Shown here: positions 9,459-17,215 of the stretch, in pieces | Position numbering within the stretch: the stretch's first letter is position 1 | Layout: each line of letters begins with the position of its first letter | Source: Isoetes engelmannii | Taxonomy: Eukaryota; Streptophyta; Lycopodiopsida; Isoetales; Isoetaceae | DNA length: 21,233 bases | NCBI GenBank assembly: GCA_011763485.2 | Contig: JAANSK020270936.1 | Location: forward strand, 1 to 21,233 | Reading direction: 5' to 3' | The notes under the pieces: model-generated | The model's database searches: none | What the model was told of the DNA's origin: nothing | The model's input: only the letters and a program-made list of their open reading frames with translations | Position numbers and translations under genes: made by a program

Positions 9459-10727
9459 GAAAGGATCATAGAAGAAGTGAATAGAGATCCAAAAAGTTTC
9501 TGGAACAGGTCATCTGGTAACACAGAAATTGGAGATCCTTTATCTTTGGTTTCAGAGTTACACATCACAATAGATACATGCAATTTGGATTAGCAGGGGA
9601 AGCTACACCCATATTCACAGAAGGAGATGTACAAATGGCCGTACAAAAAATGAAAAATGGGCGCACTTGCGATTCAAGAGGTATGTCAATTGAGCTTTTT
9701 AAATGGAGGGGAGATGAGCTTTGTAGCATTCTGGCAGATCTATGCAATGAAGCACTCTTGAGAAGATATTTTCCTAAAGAATGGTGTCTAAATAGAGTTG
9801 TTCCCTGGTGATAAGGACGACATTAGAAATTATAGAACCATTCTAGTGAGCAATGCATTTGCTAAATTATTTGCATCAATGCTTGAGTTTAAGATTACAT
9901 ACTGGGCAGATGAACAAGACATAAGATCACCAGGACAAGCAGGTTTTCCCATGAATCACTCTACCTTGGACCACCTACTCACTTTGAGAGTGCTCACGGA
10001 AGGCGCCAAGGGAATAGATATTTTTAGCATTTATAGATTTGACTAAAGCCTTTGATAGAGTGAATCGCACCCATTTTGCTGAAAGACTTGAATTGTTGCA
10101 AGTCCATGTCGAATTGAGAAAAGCAGTTGCTTATCTTTATAATCACCAAGCAAGAATATAGTTGGAGTAAAACAGGGTTGGCCATGCTCCCCTACTCTTT
10201 TTGGTTTACTGATTGATGAGCTTGAATGTTGGATGACCAGGCTATAGGTGGCATGGGAGCAAGGCTTGGCAAATATATACTACAATTGCTAATGTTTGCA
10301 GATGGTATAGTATTAATCTCAAGGGATGCAAGTGGATTGCAGAGACATTTGGACGTGCTTGAGTCCTTTTCTCATCTAAACAAATGCAGATTAATGTCAA
10401 TAAATAAAAATTATGGTGTTTGGCGGCACGGATTTCACTATATTTACAGTTGGCGGTGTTCCTTTGCAAAAGGTAACAAAATATAAATATCTCGGGATTG
10501 ACATGACATGTAATTATATGTGGGCTAGGCCTGCTCAGAAACATACATCAAGAGGATTGCGGGCCTTTTATGGTATGGTCCATCAATGTAGGCTTAATAA
10601 TTTTGGGAATTGGAAATTAAAAAAATTGATTTTTGGAGTTCAAGTGAAACCAATTATTATGTTTGGTAGCCCACTATGGGGCCCTGGACTATCTCAAAAA
10701 TGCTGGAATGCTATTGAGAATGTGTAG
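9459..10727 (+). pseudogene. LINE A reverse transcriptase domain of ORF2
   Basis: Fingers and palm motifs are visible: KEWCLNRVVP (about 9776-9805), DDIRNYRTILVSNAFAKL, QAGFPMNHSTLDHLLTLR (about 9938-9990), motif A FIDLTKAFDRVN (about 10030-10068), motif B GVKQGWPCSPTLFGLLIDE (about 10161-10220), motif C FADGIVLIS (10295-10321) and motif E KYKYLGIDM (about 10478-10505). The second catalytic Asp of FADD is Gly (GGT at 10304-10306). Several frame changes and stops separate these motifs, so the enzyme is dead. Confidence 0.85.
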
Positions 10728-11455
10728 AAGTGTTTCTTATTGAGCGAGCTTGGTGCAAAGCCACAAACTCCATATTGCATGATGCTAGCTAAGACATGCA
10801 TGTTACCCTTAGAGGTTGAAGCACTATGCAGAACAATAACTTTTGTGAACAACAGGGTTCTTACAATGAAAAATGATAGATTTCCTTGCTTAGCTCTTGA
10901 GCAATCCAAGGATAAGGGTTGGTATTGTGAAGTGAAGAAATTCTGTGCTAAGTGGCTTGGACATGCATGGCCGAGGTCACTTAAGTACAAGGAAGTTTAT
11001 GTGGAGGTGAAAGCTTGTGTGCTGAAGGAAATTTGGAAGCTTGAACCAGACAGAGATGTCCTTGATAATATAAATAATTTGGATACATATGAAGAACAAG
11101 ATTATTTGCTTTCTAATATCAGTAGAAAGAACCGTATATTAATTTCCCAGTTGCGGTTATCATCACACCACCTACACATTTTAACAGGTAGATGGGATGG
11201 TACACCCCGTCATGAGAGGTTTTGCTTAGGATGCCTACTTATGAGAATATCAGAGCTAAATATGATATACAGGGTCAAACTTTAAGAGAGCTACTGGAAA
11301 TGCATGCTAATAAGTTGAGTGCTTATCTTAGAGATGTTTGGATGGAGCATACCGACATTATAGATTTATTTAATCTTATGGAGAGATTTGACATGTCGGT
11401 GCTTTGGATTGAGTGTCTATATGTTACATTACATAATGTATTTTGTTTGCCATAG
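10728..11455 (+). pseudogene. LINE A ORF2 C-terminal region with TGRW and Cys motif
   Basis: A long open stretch at 10740-11285 follows a stop near 10725. It carries HHLHILTGRW (about 11165-11194) and FCLGC (about 11221-11235). The reading then moves to another frame with YENIRAKYD and a helical tail to 11453. The same arrangement, with a fuller Cys/His cluster, is found in LINE B on the other strand. By comparison A appears to have lost about 15-20 codons between its CxxC and the IRAKY segment. No RNase H domain was recognised. Confidence 0.75.
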
Positions 11456-11487
11456 AGGCCTGGGGGCCAAAATGGCTTGATGAATAA

Positions 11488-11841
11488 GGGTGAGATTCCA
11501 CTAGAGTGGATGTCTTTTGATATTTTTTACAGTGTGATTCCACATATCAAAAATAAAAAATCCATGTAGGATACATTAAAGGATCAAGAAAGAGAAATGA
11601 ACAAGAAAACAAAATAAAGATCCATGTGGCAACATTTGAGCAGTTGACAGTTATATTATTTTTTAGGGCCAGCCAATATTGGCTGTCCTTTAATAAAAGG
11701 GCTTGGCAACGCCACATAAGCATTTTAAATTAACTTCCATTTAAGTGGAATACATTGTAACAATGACTTTATGACATGGCTAAATTGTATTGGGTTTTGT
11801 ATTATAATTCGACTAACTAAAGTCATAGTCGAATCTCACCC
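11488..11841. mobile_element. PIF/Harbinger (Tourist-like) MITE, 354 bp
   Basis: The left terminal repeat is GGGTGAGATTCCACTA (11488-11503). The right terminal repeat, read on the minus strand from 11841, is GGGTGAGATTCGACTA. They match at 15 of 16 positions. TAA flanks both sides (11485-11487 and 11842-11844), which is the 3-bp TWA target duplication typical of PIF/Harbinger. The interior has no coding capacity, is AT-rich, and holds the 14-bp palindrome AGCCAATATTGGCT near 11668. It inserted at the tail of LINE A, so it is younger than A. It would need a transposase supplied from elsewhere. Confidence 0.85.
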
Positions 11842-11844
11842 TAA

Positions 11845-13023
11845 ATTAAATTAAATTAGATGAATATGCAGAGCTTCAAACTTGAAAAGAAACAGGAGCA
11901 AGAGGGAAAGAGAATAGGAAACCTAAAAATATAGTTATGGACTATGGTGTAAAGGTGTATTTAACAAAATTCGGTATATTAAAACTTTTTAACATAACAA
12001 ATTATGGTGTGAAGATATATTTAACGGAATCCTTTATATTATGGTGCAAAGGTATATTTGATCGAATCCATTATATTAAAAAATTTAACATAACGGAAAA
12101 AATGTTGAAGATCTTTTATTTTGTAATCGCTACTCCGTATAGCAAGCATACGAGCTACAAACAGTTGCTCTAACCTAAGAGTTAAAAACACTTCCAAGCC
12201 AAGAAGGAGAAGGCCTTCTACCACATCAAACCTTAAGGAACTGGTCTGCTTTTCGAAAAACAAAACCTAGTCAGAAACCATGTACCACATTGTTTGGTTG
12301 TAACCAAAGATCCGACCCAAAATTGTAGACCTAAAGCCCAAACTTGGGAAAATCATTGCAATACTAGAGAACTGGCATGCATATCCCTTGAGGCACGGAC
12401 CAAACATGACAACCTGGAATGCAAAAGGATGGATAACAGGAGACTGAGAGGAGGAGATAGAATGATGCAGTGGTGGGGCTGGAATGTTAGCTTGTTATGA
12501 GATCTGCCATGGCATCGTTGTGTCGAACAAGGAAACCCATAAACAGAAGCAAGGTTGGACCAACGACGGGAAGGTGTCCTGATGCTGCCTCACACTAATT
12601 CATGGAAAAGGAGCCCCTCAGTAACGCCACATAATGCAGCGGGGATTTGCAATTTGGGCCCTTGAACTAGTACATCAAGCAGCATCAAATGGCATATTCC
12701 ATCAAGCCACCTCCCAAGGGTTTGCCCTTCGGGCAACACAATTAAGTGTTCTTCAAAAGGTTTAGTGCTTCAATGAATAAATGATTCATTCAAACTACAA
12801 AAAACACTTACGTTCTGTCATGGCAAAACCGTGTATTTGTACCAAAAAAATGTGTCCACTAGGCTTTACTTTAATGGACATTTGCAGTAGGTTCTTGTAT
12901 AAGCATTGTTTATCCTTTAATCCACTAGAATGAAGGGATCCATTTGCCCTACAGGTGCCGTTTTCTTGGTTGAATCTGCTTTTGAAGATCATGCAACAAC
13001 TAGATTAGAATAGAATAACGTTT
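11845..13023. other. Intergenic, repeats and a doubtful endonuclease-like remnant
   Basis: This holds the 60-bp repeat cluster at 11942-12097. At 12393-12760 the plus strand shows MTTWNAKGW followed, after breaks, by SSSIKWHIPSSHLPRV, which faintly recalls the start and middle of a LINE endonuclease. I see no intact gene. 12770-13023 holds nothing recognisable. Confidence 0.4.
11942..12097. repeat. Three imperfect tandem copies of a roughly 60-bp AT-rich unit
   Basis: TATGGTG starts copies at 11943, 12003 and 12040. Copies 1 and 3 contain AAAGGTRTATTT, then TATATTAAAA and TTTAACATAAC. Copy 2 is cut to about 37 bp after CCTTTATAT. The arrangement suggests an array that lost part of its middle unit. 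Confidence 0.8.
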
Positions 13024-13645
13024 TTATCGTCCACGGAGGCCAATTGGTCTATGGGACCTATACAAAGAAAGCGCATTATGGCCCAGGTGAAAAAACCCCC
13101 ACTCTGAGGGGTTTTGGGGGAAAAACCGTGGCAGCAATGCGCTTGCTGGTATACCGGACAAGAATGTCATCACAAGCCAGAAGGGACCCAAGAGCTCCCA
13201 CCGCATCGGTGCTCAGCAAGAGATGCAGTGACTGGTTCGGTACCACCAATTGCGGATACCGTGCCCTAATCTGTTTATAGGAGGAGCATGTTTGCAGAGC
13301 ATGGTGCTCATCTTCAATGACTCCTTGACGGCAGCACTGGCAAGTCCTGTCCTCACCTGCTTCCCTTGCCCATCTCCCCGTTACAATACGAAGGCGATGG
13401 CCCCCTGTCCGAATGGAGGCTATCAGCCTGTGCTTTTTCATAGAAAGTGGAGTGCGCAGGTACTGTTGGGGTCCTCGCATGAATGTGGTATTCACATGCT
13501 GTCTATAGTGTGCCAGCTTGACCTGTGCCAGGGCCTTGGCATCCCAGAGCTTGCTAAGAAAGTAGGCGTCCAGGTAGGTTTTCAACTCCTCGTGCTCCTT
13601 GTTTGTGCAGACTTGTCCGCACCTGTGTGCTTGGACGTGCCACTA
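13024..13645 (-). mobile_element. LINE 'B', 3' fragment (C-terminal coding part and tail)
   Basis: On the minus strand an open frame runs from about 13635 down to 13076. It includes KTYLDAYFLSKLWDAKALAQ, HRLRIVTGRW (13370-13399) and a zinc-knuckle-like cluster TCQCCRQGVIEDEHHALQTC, followed by YKQIRARY. The spacing of the cluster is C-x2-C-x8-H-x5-C. The same series, partly deleted, ends LINE A, so B is a related element. Its 3' end (GGCCTCCGTGGACGATAAAA at about 13022-13042, minus strand) resembles A's GC-rich tail. It has no RT or endonuclease, because it stops at the junction with LINE C. The visible frame of at least 170 codons is unbroken, so B looks younger than A. Confidence 0.75.
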
Positions 13646-13656
13646 GACGTGCCACT

Positions 13657-14932
13657 GAGTATGCTAATGATACATTCATACCTCTTAAAGCAGATAGTAC
13701 TATAATTGATAATTTTTTGACTGCATCAACATTTCTGGGATTGCTTCTGGTGTACATCTCAACATGGAAAAAGACTCTATTCTTTGGGAAAAACCTGACA
13801 CAAGTATTAACCGGTATTAACATTAGAGACGTCAAAGTTGTTGAACCTAATGAGAACATCACACTTCTAGGCCTCCCTCTTGCAATCAATAATTCATCAA
13901 AGGGGGTCTGGGATAACATTATCAACAGGATCAAAAAGAAGGTCAGTGATATCAGTAAAACTCTCTTTAGAGTGGGGAGAATCATTGTGGCTGATTCTAT
14001 CCTAGCAAGCACACACATTTATTTTTGTCTGTGCTAAATTTGCAGACAAAAAATCATACATGCTAATTGAAAAGTGTGTCAGAGATTTCATATGGTCTGG
14101 TTTACAATTCCTCAATTGGAGAGAGGTATCCTATGACAAGGACCAAGGGGGGTTAGGTTGTAAAGCCTTTTTTCACCAAGCTCAAGCTCTGGGAGCTAAG
14201 TATGTTTGGAAAGCTCTTCATGGCTATCAGTCCCCTGCTATGACTTTTATCAGATATTGGCTTCAAAAAAGTCACCCGTTTGACAGGAAAAATAGTCCTC
14301 ATTCTTTATTTGATTCTGCCTTCCAACCTTTTAGTGTTGCTCTAAATACATCTATCTTGCTAAGGAATCTTTTAAAAGCATGGAATGTTGTAGCTGATAC
14401 CTTCATTCATAGACTCCTACATCAAAATAATGGTGGTCTTTCTATATTCTGGTCCAACTTATTCTTGTAAGAATGGTTACAGTTGTCTTGCTGAAGAACA
14501 CCTAAACTTTTTACAAAAAAATGGGAAAATGTTGGTCTCTCTATTTTAGCCGATTTACGGAAAAGAGACAGATGGAAAAAACTGAAATGATCGAATGCTT
14601 TGGCTTATCTTCTAATGCTAATAAATCTTTTTACAAACACATCCTCTCTTGCCTTGTTGGTGTCAATTGATTGCAATGTCACTGATTCTAGCAAATGGAT
14701 ACAAGGGACTGATAAATGCTACAGTGTCTCTAAGGCCTACAAGAATATATGTTTTTCAAAGTCTCCAAAGTTGCTTGATAAATGGGGAATTACTACTAAT
14801 GAGTTCATTGAAACCCTAAATAATTGCTGGAAATCCCATTGTCAACCCAAGAGACAACTGTTTGCCTGGCTCTCTCTTCATTTAGCCTTACCTTCTAAAT
14901 GCTTTCTTAAGAAAAAGGCTGATAAAGGCTGA
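13657..14932 (+). pseudogene. LINE C ORF2: end of RT and zf-RVT domain
   Basis: Open stretches run to 14037, across 14060-14470, and across 14600-14932, with breaks between them. The first contains motif C and the thumb. The second has the ARG-free linker ending YVWKALHGYQSPAMTF. The third has KCYSVSKAYKNICFSKSPKL and the Cys/Trp-rich zf-RVT segment, which in plant LINEs and in cellular relatives is thought to bind zinc and RNA. The breaks make it non-functional. Confidence 0.8.
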
Positions 14933-14934
14933 CC

Positions 14935-15797
14935 CAAACTTTGACATTACTTGTGATATGAGCAAAGAAGTTACAGAGTCTGTCTCCCATATTTTCAAAT
15001 GCTCAAGAGTTGCTCCCTTCTGGCATTGGTTTAGAGATATTATGAGTCAAGCTGGCTACAGGATACAACCTCAGTCTTCTATCTAGCATTTCATTATGGC
15101 AATAATGTCTTCATTATTACTTCGAAGCAATTTGCCTTCTGGAGTATTTGGAAATACAAAAATGTTATCACACTTGGAAAGAGGAACATGAGTGCTTCAA
15201 ACTTGAAATTCCTATTTACGGTTTAACTAACTTTTTGTGCTATGTCTCATAGGTCTAAGAAGGGAGAGAATTATGATAGAAAATGGTTGGCTTTTGGTTA
15301 TTTTGTTGGTCATCTTAATTTATTCAAATGCAAACACGTTGATCTTTCATCTAATGACTTTCTTGATGGACACCCCCCAATTTGACTGAACTTTCTGCTA
15401 ACGAAGCGTGGGTACAATTGGCCATTCTAGATCAACATATCTCGCATCCAAATCTGCAATTAGTTATTTCCAAGCTCAAAACTATTTTACTAGATGGCTA
15501 CCAGGCATGGAGTATAGATATCCTACTCTTTTCTTTCAACACCTTCATGTCCCCTGCTCAGTTCATGATCTTGAGAAATAGCTACCATTTCCATCTTGGT
15601 AGGTTTGTGATTGAGGGGACAAGTGCACTTCTAAATATAAATTTCCACTGGCTTTGGCCCATTGCATACCTTCATACCTTTTCTGACATCCCATGCCATT
15701 CTTTACCTGCTCTTTTGGAGCTTGGAGTTGGTGTCCTCATGGATGAATACATCTACACTCAGACAGAAGATACAACAACATTTGGTTCAACATGATT
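14935..15797 (+). pseudogene. LINE C ORF2 C-terminal extension, unknown fold
   Basis: After the zf-RVT segment, frames read on through SVSHIFKCSRVAPFWHWF, then RKWLAFGYFVGHLNLFKC (about 15280-15335), and a long open stretch at 15382-15795 with NEAWVQLAILDQHISHPN, WSIDILLFSFNTFMSPAQ and LLELGVGVLMDEYIYTQ. The composition looks coding and the orientation matches the element. I recognise no RNase H or other known domain. It is probably the rest of ORF2 or a 3' ORF of this family. A separate captured piece is possible. Confidence 0.45.
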
Positions 15798-15998
15798 CAT
15801 CACAAGATCTTGCAGTTAAGTTATGTACAACGGCTGTTCAGTATGTTTAGAGTTGTTTTATTTTTAGCCACATTTATCGCGGCCAAAACTGTTATTATCT
15901 TACTTAGCCACAGTATTTTCTCTTCTATTGTCAACCTTGACAATAATTGTACTCTCTTTTGTACTCTTTTTGTTCAGTAATTAAAAGTTCCCTTCCAT

Positions 15999-16027
15999 CA
16001 AAATAATAATAATAATATAATAAAAAA
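15999..16027. repeat. AAT-rich microsatellite, likely LINE C tail
   Basis: Repeated AAT units followed by AATAAAAAATAA end the LINE C sequence. A second TAT/ATT run lies at 16265-16284. Both are simple repeats. The first fits a degenerate poly(A)-type LINE tail. Confidence 0.75.
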
Positions 16028-16045
16028 TAACAGGCTCTGGACGGG

Positions 16046-16157
16046 ACCCTGTTTTGGGACAGTTATGAGAGAGCAAATGGCCTCGGCCGCACTGCAGCTG
16101 CGCTTGCTCGGTATGGCCTCGTCCATTTGCTCGCCCATAACTGCCTCAAAACAGGGT
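16046..16157. repeat. 112-bp foldback (35-bp arms)
   Basis: The left arm 16046-16080 starts ACCCTGTTTTGG and ends GAGCAAATGG. The right arm 16123-16157 is its reverse complement at 31 of 35 positions. The 42-nt middle is itself partly self-complementary and contains GCAGCTGC. It lies just past the tail of LINE C. It could be a small foldback/MITE element or a microRNA-type hairpin. No target duplication is clear. Confidence 0.8.
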
Positions 16158-17215
16158 GTTATCTGCCCATCCTCCACTTCCAATCTTTCATTTCTTGTTG
16201 TGATCTTGATTTAGTCGCTATTCTTGTTCTTCTTATCTTATTAGGTTCATACATGTGCTATACGTATTATTATTATTATTATTTGAGTGGCAACCTTTGG
16301 TTGCCCATGTATTTGATGTGTTGTGGTCAAACCCACATCTTGTTTTTTGTGTGGACGGCCCAGAACTTGGGATTTAGCATCTGCCCTGGGATATCCCACA
16401 ATCCTAGAGCTCCCATTAAACAACACACCTGAATTGCGATTAGGGGCTCCTCCAACATTTGCCATTGATTGATATTAGATAAGCAAAGCTTTAAATAGGG
16501 TTGCTCCGTTTTGAGAACGTTATTATTTACGATGTCCCAAAAACGCTAACAATTACGATGCACGTGTTGTGCAGGAATCTAAATTCTGAAAGGAGTCAGA
16601 TACCGTTTGTTGGTTGATGAAGTCGTTTACAGCACTTTTAATAAAAAGCAAAACTCGGCAGGCCGCAGGAATAATGCCGGCAGTGCAAGCTATATTTGGC
16701 GTGTCTTAAAAGTTTTCCAACAAACTTCAAACAACGTGCAAACTTGTGCTATGCTGTACAATCCAATCTGCGTTCCAGTGCTCAGTACGTTTCCTGCTTT
16801 AACAAAATCAGATTCCTGGGCATATTTGCCAAACTACCATACCTTAAGATAATGAGCTATATTCTGTTCCAATCTGTACAATCCAAACGTATTTGTAAAA
16901 CTACCATTCCTTAAGATAATGAGCAATATTCGGTTCCAAATCTGTCCAATCCAAACGTCTTTATTGATTAAAAAGATAGTAACTTGTTTACCAGATGTAT
17001 GTATTTACACGGGATGTACAAAGATTATAATCCCCAATGAAAAAATTGGACTCGTGGACCTCATCAGAATAATGTTGGGCCCAGATGCTGTCATCGAATT
17101 CTTGACCTGCCTGGCTCTATAAAATTGCCAGCAGTCGATGAATGAATGATTTTGATTATGTAATCTCTACAAATACCTTGGTGAACGAGCCCCTTGTTAG
17201 TAGCAAACTGAAGGG
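16158..17215. other. GAUT 3' flank and intergenic DNA
   Basis: It contains an ATT run (16265-16284), the inverted GGCAACC/GGTTGCC pair near 16290, one CACGTG (16561-16566), and the 67-bp tandem repeat at 16831-16960. Short frames on both strands lack recognisable domains. The part near 17000-17215 probably includes the 3' UTR of the minus-strand GAUT gene. Confidence 0.5.
16831..16960. repeat. 67-bp tandem repeat, two copies
   Basis: AAACTACCAT starts units at 16831 and 16898. Both continue CCTTAAGATAATGAGC, GGTTCC or TGTTCC, and CAATCCAAACGT. A more decayed third trace (CTGTACAATCCAATCTG) lies near 16754. Confidence 0.85.

Larger units (their letters stand above)
7125..11487 (+). mobile_element. 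LINE 'A', nearly full-length, degenerate
   Basis: In order on the plus strand this contains a coiled-coil ORF1 (partly duplicated), an ORF1 C-terminal domain, an apurinic-like endonuclease, a reverse transcriptase, and a C-terminal TGRW plus zinc-knuckle-like segment. The 3' end is a GC-rich motif (GGCCTGGGGGCCAAAA) and a GATGAATAA tail at about 11455-11487, right where the MITE starts. ORF2 is interrupted by several stops and frameshifts, and RT motif C has lost one Asp, so the copy is dead. The 5' border is uncertain and was set where the ORF1-like sequence becomes visible. No target-site duplication was identified. The RT (motif B GVKQG-PxSPTLFGLLIDELE) is unlike the commonest angiosperm L1 and RTE LINEs, but the clade cannot be fixed without a tree. 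Confidence 0.85.
13646..16020 (+). mobile_element. LINE 'C', L1-type, 5'-truncated, degenerate
   Basis: It begins inside the RT at motif C (YANDTFI, 13660-13680; the usual YADD with one Asp changed to Asn). It continues through the RT thumb (LLGLPLAINNSSKGVWDNII; VGRIIVADSIL), a maturase-like WREVSYDKDQGGLGCKAF (about 14119-14172), and a zf-RVT-like domain (CWKSHCQPKRQLFAWLSLH, about 14824-14880, then HIFKCSRVAPFWHWF). A further coding-like tail runs to 15794. An AAT-rich tail lies at about 15999-16027. Several stops and frameshifts are present. The sequence pattern is that of plant L1 LINEs, unlike LINE A. The 5' truncation fits incomplete target-primed reverse transcription. Confidence 0.85.

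Noticed and set aside
13554-14018. 154-codon minus-strand frame across the LINE B / LINE C junction
   Set aside because: It is the antisense shadow of the LINE C RT frame, and its overlap with B is in a different frame from the TGRW/Cys protein.
16127-16465. Frames on both strands around the ATT microsatellite
   Set aside because: Both run through the simple repeat and part of the foldback, and neither has a domain.
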